The notes under the pieces are model-generated. The model had not been told where the DNA came from. It worked only from the letters and a program-made list of their open reading frames with translations, and made no database searches. Made by a program: the position numbers and the translations under genes. A stretch of 25,871 nucleotides of DNA from JAAYZX01 sp040770645 (GTDB lineage Bacteria > Actinomycetota > Thermoleophilia > RBG-16-64-13), in the NCBI GenBank assembly GCA_040770645.1, contig JAXGIS010000020.1, positions 1 to 25,871 on the forward strand, written 5' to 3'. Shown here piece by piece: positions 17,499 through 24,978 of the stretch (positions within the stretch are counted from its first letter, which is position 1; each line of letters opens with the position of its first letter).

Positions 17499-18299
17499 TT
17501 AAGCCAGCTCAGCATCGGAGACGGAGAAGAGACTCTCGTTCCGCAACGCCCGTATCAGCCTCAACGTGCGCATCATCTGCGGGTCGAGGACGTCCACGAT
17601 GGCAGATGACATACCCAGTGCTGCGAGCATAGCCATATACACACAATTCACGCCAGAACGCAAATCCGTTGGCATACCATTTGACACATTGGAAAGCCCG
17701 CAGGTGGTCTTCACCGGTGGGTCGAACATGTCCGGGAGGGCACGAAGCGCTTCCTGCACGGCCAGGGCTCCCTGTTGGCCCACGTCCAGAGTCACGGGCA
17801 GGATGATGGGGTCGAGATAGAGACGGTCGTTGCTGATGCCCAGCTCGTTGGCGGCCGCCACCAACTCGAAGGCCATGGCGATGCGCTCGTCTGCATCGGC
17901 AGGCACGGCGTCACCCATCATAAGGCCGATGATGTCGCACCCCGAGGTCGCCGCCAGTGGAAGGATGCGCTCAAGCTTGTCGGGTTGCATGGAGAAGGAG
18001 TTGATGAGGGGCTTGGGCAGGCCCAGCTCGTCACAGTGAGCGATCCCGGCCGCCAGGGCATCCGGATTGGTAGTGTCCAGACACAACGGCAACCGAGTCA
18101 CCGCCGACACGCTGTCGATGGCGAAACGCATGAGTTCTTCACCGCCTTTGCGCGCCGGGCCCAAGTTGATGTCGAGGGCGTCGGCGCCGGCGGCCTCCAG
18201 CCGCCGCGCCATATCTTGAAGGGGCTCCGCCTCCCGCGCCTTCAGCGCCGGGCCCAGCCGGCGACTCATGATATTGATGTTCTCTGCGATTATGAACAC
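17499..18299 (-). CDS. acsE: Methyltetrahydrofolate:corrinoid iron-sulfur protein methyltransferase
   Basis: It transfers the methyl group of methyl-THF to the cobalt of the corrinoid iron-sulfur protein, the step into acetyl-CoA synthesis. It is a pterin-binding TIM barrel of about 266 residues. Conserved stretches are IIAENINIMS, ALDINLGPARKGG, LCLDTTNPDAL, LINSFSMQPDKLERI, YLDPIILPV and GLSNVSNGMP. GTG 18297-18299 gives the family N-terminus MFIIAENIN. TTG 18308 is in frame too. The start lies inside the lipA 3' end (lipA stop at 18290-18292), so the two are coupled. AcsC, its methyl acceptor protein, is encoded at the head of the same operon. Confidence 0.95.
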   Translation of the reverse strand: MFIIAENINIMSRRLGPALKAREAEPLQDMARRLEAAGADALDINLGPARKGGEELMRFAIDSVSAVTRLPLCLDTTNPDALAAGIAHCDELGLPKPLINSFSMQPDKLERILPLAATSGCDIIGLMMGDAVPADADERIAMAFELVAAANELGISNDRLYLDPIILPVTLDVGQQGALAVQEALRALPDMFDPPVKTTCGLSNVSNGMPTDLRSGVNCVYMAMLAALGMSSAIVDVLDPQMMRTLRLIRALRNESLFSVSDAELA

Positions 18300-19294
18300 G
18301 CTCCCCAACCTTTCCTCCGGAGGGCCTGACGGTAGGCCGCTTCTGCTTCGAAAGAACTGCGCACGAAGGGACCGGACACCACGACCAGTCCCAACCCCTC
18401 TCCATAGGAAGCATAGCCCGCGAACACCTGCGGCGGCACGTACTCCACCACCGGCAGATGGCGGCTGCTCGGCCTCAGATACTGGCCGATGGTCACCACG
18501 TCCACGCCGGTCTCGGCCAGCCGGTCCAGCAGGGCCTCGACTTCATCCGCCGTCTCCCCCAACCCCACCATGAAACCGCTTTTGACCACCGGAGGGTGAT
18601 TCGAAGCGGGCAGGCACTCCCGCGCGGGGCCGACCTCATCCCCCGTGGACGGCGGGCCGGCAGCCGTGGTCACGGCCGCGGCGCGTCGCAGCACTTCCAG
18701 CGACCGCTCAAAGTCGGCCTGCGGTCGCACCCGCGCATACAGACGGGGAATGGTCTCCACGTTGTGATTGAGGACCTCCGGGGCCTCATCCAGCACTGTG
18801 TTCAGCGCCTCGGCCGCACCGGCGAAATCGGGGATGAGAACCTCCACGGTGGCGCCCGGCAAAGCGCGACGCACCTCTCGGATAGTGGCTGCGAAGTGGG
18901 CGGCCCCGCCGTCCGCCAAATCATCACGCGTGACCGAGGTGATCACCACGTGCGAAAGCCCCAAGGCGGCGGCCGCCTCGGCCACATGCTTCGGCTCCTC
19001 GGCATCGAGGGGTGACGGTGATCCTCCGGTAATGGCACAGAAGCGACAGTCGCGCGTGCACGTGTCGCCCAGGATCAGAAAGGTGGCGGTGCCGGACTCA
19101 AAACACTCGCCGCGGTTGGGGCAGGCGGCTCCTTCACACACCGTGTGCAACCGGCGGGAACGCAACAGGCGATCCATCCCGGCCATGGCGGCGGCCGACG
19201 GCAGCCGCTTCTTCAGCCACGGCGGCTTGGGACCCGGCCCGACCAGGGCGCCGGTGGGTGTGGAAGCCGCAGCGTCGTCCATCTTCTCACCCAT
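18290..19294 (-). CDS. lipA: Lipoyl synthase
   Basis: Radical SAM enzyme that inserts two sulfurs into octanoyl groups on lipoyl proteins. The auxiliary cluster cysteines are C53, C58 and C64 (VCEGAACPNRGEC). The radical SAM motif is C79, C83, C86 (CTRDCRFC). NHNVETIPRLY and VKSGFMVGLGE follow. ATG 19292-19294 (MGEKMDD) has AGGAGA 10 bases upstream. The longer frame to 19375 overlaps the lpd end and is not supported. Residues about 208-235 form a Gly/Pro-rich insertion between the VLRRA helix and the VKSG strand that usual LipA proteins lack. It follows lpd by 46 bases, placing lipoate making and lipoamide oxidation together, which suggests a glycine cleavage/synthase system elsewhere. Confidence 0.95.
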   Translation of the reverse strand: MGEKMDDAAASTPTGALVGPGPKPPWLKKRLPSAAAMAGMDRLLRSRRLHTVCEGAACPNRGECFESGTATFLILGDTCTRDCRFCAITGGSPSPLDAEEPKHVAEAAAALGLSHVVITSVTRDDLADGGAAHFAATIREVRRALPGATVEVLIPDFAGAAEALNTVLDEAPEVLNHNVETIPRLYARVRPQADFERSLEVLRRAAAVTTAAGPPSTGDEVGPARECLPASNHPPVVKSGFMVGLGETADEVEALLDRLAETGVDVVTIGQYLRPSSRHLPVVEYVPPQVFAGYASYGEGLGLVVVSGPFVRSSFEAEAAYRQALRRKGWGACS

Positions 19295-19340
19295 GGTACC
19301 GTTGTCTCCTGGGCCGACGCCTGCCACCCGCGCACGAGAT

Positions 19341-20790
19341 TCAGCCGGCAACGTGCACCGACTCCCCGTTGACATCCTGCGCTGCCTCCATCACAGCCTC
19401 CGCGATGGTGGGATGTGCATGCACGATCCGGCCGAAGCGGCGCGCGCTCATGCCGGCTTCCAACGCCACGGCCACTTCGTGAATCACGTCCGTCACGTGC
19501 GGTCCCATCATGACCGCGCCCAGCAGCCTGTCGGTGTCGTGGTCGGCCACCAGTTGCACGTAGCCTTGGCCCTCGCCCAGCGCCAAGGCTTTGCCCAAGG
19601 CTCCAAAGCGAAAAGTACCGGTCACCGGCCGGAAGCCTTCGTCCCGCGCGTCGTCTTCGGTCAAGCCCACACGGGCCAACTCCGGAAGCCCGTAGACGCA
19701 CATGGGCACGTAGCGCAGGTCGCGCTCACGATTACCGCCCAGGATGTTGTCCGCCGCCACCAGGCCCTCGTGTGAGGCTACGTGCGCCAGCAGGAAGCCG
19801 CCCGTGACGTCGCCGATGGCGTAGATGCCGGGGACCGACGTCTCCAGACGTTCATTCACCAGGATGTAACCACGCTCGTCTACAGCCACACCCACTGTCT
19901 CCAGGCCGATCCCCGCCGTATTCGGCTGCCGTCCCACTGCCACCAGCATCTTCTCGGCGGTGAGCGTGCGGCCCCCTCCAGAGACACCGTCACCTGATCG
20001 GGCCTGTACTCCGCCACGCTCTCCAGGCGTGTCTTGACCAGGACCTCAATTCCCTTCTTCCGCAAGGCGCTCTGGAACTGCTTGGCTGCACGCGCATCCT
20101 CCTGGGGGAGCAACTGCGGCAGCAGTTCCACGATGGTCACGGCAGTACCGAGCTCAGCGAAAAGGCAGGCGAACTCACAACCGATGGGGCCCCCGCCCAA
20201 GATGAGCAGCGACGAAGGGATACGCTCGATGGTGAGCAGCTCCGTGGAATCCATGACCGCGGGCTGTGAGAAGTCGAAGAAGGAAGGATGAAGCGGTTCT
20301 GACCCGGTGGCCACGATCACAGCGTCGGCTTCGAGCCTCTGTAGAGCTCTGCCGTAGCAGCCTCGGGTACCGGTGCGGTCTCCTCTTCACGCGATATCTC
20401 CGGCACCACCTCCACTTCCACCACACCGGGCCCCGCCAGCCGGCCCCTCCCGGCAACGAGCTTGACCTTGGCCTTCTTGAACAGAGTGTGGATGCCGTTG
20501 CGCAGTTGCCCCACCACCTCTTCTTTGCGTAGTTGCATGCGCGCCCAATCGGGAGTCACCTCTCCGGACACGCTGAACCCGTAAGCGGCGCCGGCGCGCG
20601 CCTTGGCCAAAGCGTCCACACCCGCAATGAGCGTCTTGGTGGGAATGCATCCCCGATTCAGGCACGTGCCGCCCAGAGGTCCGCTCTCCACCACCGTCAC
20701 GTCGGCGCCCCGCTTGGCGGCGCTGATGGCCGCCACGTAGCCGCCGGGCCCCCCGCCCAACACCACAATCTTCTTAGCCGCCTCGCCCAC
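19341..20790 (-). CDS. lpd: Dihydrolipoyl dehydrogenase (two frameshifts)
   Basis: FAD- and NAD-dependent disulfide oxidoreductase that reoxidises dihydrolipoamide. The FAD motif VVLGGGPGGYVAA and redox-active C43/C48 (GGTCLNRGCIP) are near the N-terminus. VIVATGSEP, the NAD motif ILGGGPIGCEFA, IYAIGDVTGGFLLAH and the C-terminal active-site HAHPTIAEAV follow. GTG 20788-20790 has a GGAGGAGGGG site just upstream. The frame breaks near 20338 and at a C5 run, 19972-19976, where one base is missing. Repairing both gives about 483 residues. It sits between metF and lipA. It may serve a glycine cleavage complex or, more speculatively, deliver NADH electrons to MetVF. Confidence 0.93.
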
Positions 20791-20828
20791 GGTTCCCCTC
20801 CTCCGCGCGACTAGAGCACATCGGCCAT

Positions 20829-21722
20829 CTAGAGTACCCCGGCCATGTCGAGTATCCGCGGCACCAGATCCACTCTCCCCAAAGCCATGATATGCACCCC
20901 ATCGCAGATTCCCTCGTCGCGTAGGAAGCGGATGTGACGCGCGCAGATGGCGGCACCCACCAGAGCAGCCTCGCCCTTGGGCGCTTCTTCCAGTTCCCGC
21001 ACCAGCGCCTCGGGGAACTACTATGCCCGGTACCGAGGCATTCAGGTAGCGCGCCATACCGGCACCGGCTAGCAACATCCCGGCCAGCACCGTAACCCGA
21101 GTGCCGGCCGTCACTTTGCGGGCGGCGGTCATGAAATCGGCGAAACGCTGCATGTCGTACACGGCCTGGGTCTGGAAAACTCGGCGCCGGCTTCCACTTT
21201 CTTGGCCAACTTGAACAGCTGTGGCCTAATGGGATCTGCGTCCGGCGCCACCACAGCCCCGATGAAGAAATCGGTGGCGCCCTCCAAGCCGGCGCCGTTC
21301 CAATCGAAGCCCTCGTTGAGCCCCTGCGCACACTGGATGAGGTGGACCGAATCGAAGTCATAAACCGGCTTGGCCTGAGGATGATCGCCAATACAGGGAT
21401 GATCCCCAGTCAAACACAGCAGGTTGCGGACACCCAACACGTGGGCCGACAGGAGGTCGCTCTGCAGGGCCAGCCGGTTACGATCGCGGCACGTGAGCTG
21501 ATATACGGCCTCCCCACCCCGCTCGATGACCTGATGCGCAGCGGAGAGCGGGCCCATGCGCATGACCGCGCTCTGGTTGTCGGTCACGTTGAGTGCCGCA
21601 ACCCTGTCTTTCAGGAGTTCGATGTCGGCCACCATGGCGGAGATATCCGTTCCCTTGGGAGGCCCTATCTCCGCCGTGACTACAAAGTCCCCGCTCATGC
21701 AGGCCGCTTTGAACCGATTCAC
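20829..21722 (-). CDS. metF: Methylenetetrahydrofolate reductase, MetF (two frameshifts)
   Basis: It reduces methylene-THF to methyl-THF on the methyl branch. The barrel is recognisable from VTAEIGPPKGTD, ALNVTDNQSAVMRM, QLTCRDRNRLALQSDLL, NLLCLTGDHP, FFIGAVVAPDADP, AVYDMQRFADFM, TVLAGMLLAGAGMARYLNAS and RHIRFLRDEGICDGVHIMAL. The order is normal and the length about 298 residues after repair. Frame changes occur at an A4 run (21176-21179, one base short) and at a G4 run (21012-21015). The GTG start (21720-21722) overlaps the metV TGA, so the two are translationally coupled. The short form without a regulatory domain, with MetV next to it, matches the ferredoxin- or NADH-linked two-subunit enzyme of acetogens. 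Confidence 0.93.
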
Positions 21723-22548
21723 GAGCCTGGGTCCTCATCCACGCCAACAACCTTGGGGTCTGCAGCCGAAGCGGCGGCTTGGGAAGCACCGGTCTCCGCG
21801 GCGGCAAGCCCCGTGGCCGAAGCGGCGGCTTGGGAAGCACCGGTCTTCGCGGCGGCGACCCTTGCGGCCGCCACCACAGGCTGCGCAACAGTGCGGCGCC
21901 TTCCTTCCCGCCAGTTCACGTGCCCTGGTCGCCGGCTTTGGTCCCAGCTCCTCGGTGGCTGAATGACCGTGGCATCCTCGAGCCGGCCCTGTTTCTCCAA
22001 CGCTTCGAAGATCAGCACCCACGCGCAATCCCTCTCCGGGTCCACCTCGCATTTGCCGTGGTCACTACCGCCACAGGGGCCGTTCACAAGGCCTTTGCTG
22101 CAGCGGGCAATGGGGCAGATGCCACCGAAACGATCGATGACGCAGTCGCCACAGAGCGTGCACTTCTCCTCGTAGTCGAGCTGCCGCTTGGAGTTGCCCA
22201 GGAACAGGGTGTCGGTACCGGCGATGACCCGCTTGTCGGTGGCGCCGCGCACCGATTGCGACCCCGCCCGCAGGAGAGAACCAGCACCACTTCGGCTTCC
22301 GCCACATCGGCCTGACGCGCCCGAAACAGCCGCTTCACATCCAGCTCCTGGCATACGGAGTGCGCCACATCTATACCGGTCACGCGCTTGCCGGCGGCCT
22401 CCAACTGGGCCTTCATAGCCTGTGCCTCGCGCTCGCCACCGGTCTCGGTGGCCGTGGCGCACTCGCCGCAGCCCACGATGTACACGGTCTCAGCGTCGCC
22501 CACCATGGCCAAGATATCTGCGAACGGTTTCTGCCGGGCGATGATCAC
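21719..22548 (-). CDS. metV: MetV, iron-sulfur/zinc partner of MetF (one frameshift)
   Basis: It is the small partner of MetF in anaerobes, belonging to the MTHFR C-terminal (DUF2148-like) group. Seen are IVGCGECATATETGGE near the N-terminus, then the cysteine-rich EKCTLCGDCVIDRFGGICP with ARCSKGLVNGPCGG, then RDCAWVLIFEALEKQGR, all characteristic. The frame changes at a C3 run near 22267-22269: LVLSCG continues as AGSQSVRGATDKR. The GTG start at 22546-22548 overlaps the TGA of the preceding 39-codon ORF. The C-terminus carries a 17-residue Ala-rich tandem duplication (separate feature) beyond the usual end of the family. It is predicted to bind Fe-S clusters and pass electrons to MetF. Confidence 0.92.
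21765..21866. repeat. Two tandem 51-bp units in the 3' end of metV
   Basis: Unit 1 (21765-21815) and unit 2 (21816-21866) both open with GCCGAAGCGGCGGCTTGGGA and are nearly identical for their first 45 bases. The period of 51 keeps frame and adds 17 residues per copy (T-G-A-S-Q-A-A-A-S core) to the Ala-rich MetV tail. Confidence 0.9.
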
Positions 22549-22664
22549 AGCACCACCTCATCCCAACCGCGCGGAGCTATATGGGCCCTCGCGGCTGTAG
22601 CCACCCCCACTCTCCGGCTCTTACCGCCGAACGTGGCCGCGGTCGCCGTCACTCTGCGGGCCAT
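22545..22664 (-). CDS. 39-residue small ORF between acsC and metV
   Basis: ATG 22662-22664 has an excellent GGAAGGAGA ribosome site directly upstream. The ORF reads MARRVTATAATFGGKSRRVG, a further 19 residues, and a TGA that overlaps the metV GTG (CTGTGATC). Spacing and coupling look like a real gene. It is basic and Ala/Arg-rich, without cysteines or a membrane segment. I recognise no family. It could be a small accessory protein of MetVF or the corrinoid protein, or a leader whose translation sets metV expression. A remnant of a frameshifted metV N-terminus is less likely, since metV starts with its own conserved N-terminus. Confidence 0.5.
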   Translation of the reverse strand: MARRVTATAATFGGKSRRVGVATAARAHIAPRGWDEVVL

Positions 22665-22702
22665 TCTCCTTCCGGCAGGTGCCGCCGCTGCCCCCTCCCC
22701 CC

Positions 22703-24043
22703 TCACGCCGTCAGGCTCCGGAGAAATCGGGGGATGTCGGCCGCCTCCCGCGGGCCCACCACCACCTGCCACTCGTCGCCCAGCTCCTCCTCCAACTCGC
22801 CGCTGATCTGGGCCACGTACCCGGGGATGTAGAGGCGACGATGGTCCACTTTCTCGGTCACGCCCGACTTCTGCACAAACGGCGCAATGGCATCGGGCAC
22901 GAACTTGCCCGCCGCCCAGGCGGTCAACACCGACTGCCCCTCTACGTCCATCACCATGAGCCAAGCGGGCATGCGGCTGTTCTCCACTTCACCCGCCACT
23001 GTGTAGTAGGTGAGGGAGAAGTTGGTGGTGAGTAGCACGGGGCTGTCGGATCCCGGGTTGTTGAGCGGGTAGATGCCCTGATCCACCTGCATGGGCCGCT
23101 GGGGATCGGTATATATGTTCTGGCACAACACCAACAACGGGTACACGTGAGCCGGATCCAGTGAATCGATCAACACGAACCCCGCGTACTTGCATACGAA
23201 GAAAGAGGCGTACAGCGTCTTCTGCATAGGATCTGCCGCCATGCGGCACGGAGCCGCAAACATAGGGAACCCGGCCTCTTTCACCCGCTTCTTGATGGCG
23301 GCGCGCCGGGCCAGGGTGAGGTCCCGCAGGGCGCCGGCCAGAGTGGCGGGCGAGCTGTCGAGCACCAGGTCGCGTAGGCCGGCGCCCAGGGCTTTGGCGG
23401 CGAGAGCCGTAGTCTCCTCCAGACCGGAGCCCTTGACGACGAGCGGCAGGCCCAGCTCGCCGGCGAGAGCCATCATCTCGTCGAAATTGGCGGAGGTGGC
23501 GGCGTAGAGCAGGGGGCGACGGTCGGCGATGGGAGTGGCGGCCGCGCGCAGCGTGGCCGCAGACGTACTCATCAGCACCACGGGCGCTTCGGTGGCGGCG
23601 GCGCGCGCAGCGCGCACCGCCAGCCGGCCGGCGTCCTCGGACGCCACGGCCAGCATCTGCACCCTGAGCGCCTGCCCCACCCGTTCGAACTCCTGTGCCA
23701 CGAAGGTCTCCAGCAGCGCATCGAAGTCATCGTCGGAAACGGAATCGTCCAGCAACAGCGCCAGGCCGGGAGCGTGCTCAAACCGGCGCTCGTGCCGGAA
23801 CATGACGGTCTCCTCGCCCACCGTCACGGCGCGTTCACCCACCCCCACCGTGATCTTGCGGATGGGGGGAGCCGCCGCCTCGCCCAGCTCCGCCGCCAGT
23901 TCGGGGCTCACGTGCGGGCACTTCTCGATCTCCACCTTGCCCCCCGCCAGCTGCATGGCAAAGGCCATACAGGTGGGAAACCCGCAATCCTTGCAGTTGG
24001 TCTTGGGCAACAGCTTATAGACCTGAAGGCCGCTCAGGGCCAC
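22703..24043 (-). CDS. acsC: Corrinoid iron-sulfur protein large subunit
   Basis: Gamma subunit of the corrinoid/iron-sulfur protein, which carries the methyl group from AcsE to acetyl-CoA synthase. 446 residues, the usual size, unbroken. The N-terminal [4Fe-4S] motif is C17, C20, C25, C42 (NCKDCGFPTCMAFAM then EKC). A TIM barrel follows. The C-terminal corrinoid-binding domain shows NIYTDPQRPMQV, GIYPLNNPGSDSPVLLTTNF, TAWAAGKF, IPGYVAQISGELEEEL and VVGPREAADIP. GTG 24041-24043 (MALSGLQVYKLLPKTN) has AGGAG 9 bases before it. Upstream codons to 24262 are not conserved. It is the first gene of the operon. Its partner acsD and the CO dehydrogenase/ACS genes are not in the window. Confidence 0.95.
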   Translation of the reverse strand: MALSGLQVYKLLPKTNCKDCGFPTCMAFAMQLAGGKVEIEKCPHVSPELAAELGEAAAPPIRKITVGVGERAVTVGEETVMFRHERRFEHAPGLALLLDDSVSDDDFDALLETFVAQEFERVGQALRVQMLAVASEDAGRLAVRAARAAATEAPVVLMSTSAATLRAAATPIADRRPLLYAATSANFDEMMALAGELGLPLVVKGSGLEETTALAAKALGAGLRDLVLDSSPATLAGALRDLTLARRAAIKKRVKEAGFPMFAAPCRMAADPMQKTLYASFFVCKYAGFVLIDSLDPAHVYPLLVLCQNIYTDPQRPMQVDQGIYPLNNPGSDSPVLLTTNFSLTYYTVAGEVENSRMPAWLMVMDVEGQSVLTAWAAGKFVPDAIAPFVQKSGVTEKVDHRRLYIPGYVAQISGELEEELGDEWQVVVGPREAADIPRFLRSLTA

Positions 24044-24353
24044 GGCATCGCTCCTTTCGTAGACCGTAACGGCCGTGGAGGGCGCGCGGACGCTTCCTAG
24101 GCCATTGGAGAAGTATATCTCGCTTGCCCGCGGAGGGGCGGTGCTCGGGTGGCGGCGCGCCCGACACGGGTGGGCGGCGCCGGGCAGGAGGCAGACTGGG
24201 TCCTCAATACCACGGGCAGCGGGAGTGTAGGAACCGGCGGCCAACTCGCACCCACGAGGCAACTGCCCATGGAGCCAGCATCACCAACAGCCCCTCTGGC
24301 ACCTAGCTCCAACCATGGTCCGATGACGGGGTAGAGCTACTCCAGTAGTGTGT
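24044..24353. promoter_or_regulatory. Divergent intergenic region, acsC promoter candidate
   Basis: This 310-base gap lies between acsC (minus) and hicA (plus). On the minus strand GATATACT, with -10 TATACT at 24117-24112, lies about 70 bases before the acsC start and could drive the operon. No good -35 was found 16-18 bases upstream. Nothing else is supported here, and no riboswitch-like fold was recognised by eye. Confidence 0.35.
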
Positions 24354-24506
24354 ATGCTTGTGGTGAAAGTCAGAGACATCATCAAGCTGCTTCTGGACGA
24401 CGGGTGGTACCAGGTATCCCAGACCGGAAGTCACCGTCAGTATAAGCACCCGACCAAACCCGGCCGGGTAACAGTAGCTGGCATTGATGAGGTACGACGC
24501 CGATGA
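24354..24506 (+). CDS. hicA: HicA-like mRNA interferase toxin, short C-terminus
   Basis: A 50-residue dsRBD-fold toxin of a HicAB system. KVRDIIKLLLDDGWYQVSQT followed by GSHRQYKHPTKPGRVTV is the family core, with the catalytic His in GSHRQY. ATG 24354 or the GTGs at 24360 and 24363 could start it. Family members usually continue past TVAG with about 12 more residues ending in a helix that includes I-L-x-Q-A-G. Here it stops after IDEVRRR, so the last helix is missing. The stop overlaps the hicB ATG (ATGA at 24503-24506), the usual arrangement. The truncation could leave the toxin inactive, or reflect another sequence error. Confidence 0.8.
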   Translation: MLVVKVRDIIKLLLDDGWYQVSQTGSHRQYKHPTKPGRVTVAGIDEVRRR

Positions 24507-24750
24507 GAACCATCGTGATCGTCATAGAGCGCGCAGGCAAGAACTACTCGGCCTACGCTCCGGAACTACCCGGCTGCATAGCTACAGGCTCCACCGCGGC
24601 CGAAGCCGAGTCGAACATGCGCAAGGCGGTGAGCTCCACCTCGAAGGAATGGCTGAAGACGGGATCTTGACCGACAAGACGAGCGAGGTAATGATGCGTC
24701 GCATTAACGGCGGCAAGATGGAACTTCGTGAGGGCGCCCCAGTAGCCTGA
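24503..24750 (+). CDS. hicB: HicB antitoxin (one frameshift)
   Basis: The RNase-H-fold antitoxin partner of HicA. The N-terminus MRTIVIVIERAGKNYSAYAP followed by LPGCIATGSTAAEAE is the HicB signature. Near 24632 one G appears lost: after RKAV the other frame gives ELHLEGMAEDG, exactly as in HicB (I-x-x-A-I-E-x-H-L-E-G), and continues through ILTDKTSEVMMRRINGG to GAPVA and TGA. As assembled the protein would stop early, at 24666-24668. It starts inside the hicA stop, so the pair is co-translated. Confidence 0.8.
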
Positions 24751-24751
24751 A

Positions 24752-24798
24752 CCTGACCGGACTACTGTCAGGGTCTCGCCCGCCTGCTCTTTCAGGCG
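24752..24798 (+). terminator. Two small hairpins after hicB
   Basis: CCTGAC/GTCAGG (24752-24757, 24767-24772) and CGCCTG/CAGGCG (24781-24786, 24793-24798, loop CTCTTT) follow the hicB stop. The stems are only 6 bp and there is no T-run, so this is a weak candidate terminator for hicAB. Confidence 0.25.
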
Positions 24799-24978
24799 AC
24801 CGTAGTGAACCGGGTCAACCGCGCCGCGTGGACCACTCCCTCCGGCCCGCGCCACCCCCCTGCGTCATTGCCGGCCCACAGCGCGCATAGGGAGCCTCCC
24901 AGGCGGGTACTGCTCTTCTGATCACACCCTACCGCCGGTGCGGCCGCCGGTAACACACCGAATCCTGTCGGGGAGACA

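Noticed and set aside
21740..21890. CRISPR array
   Set aside because: Only two adjacent near-identical 51-bp units with no unique spacers, lying in frame inside metV.
24100..24262. N-terminal extension of AcsC up to 24262
   Set aside because: The residues are unlike AcsC. The GTG at 24043 has a good ribosome site and gives the standard N-terminus and length.
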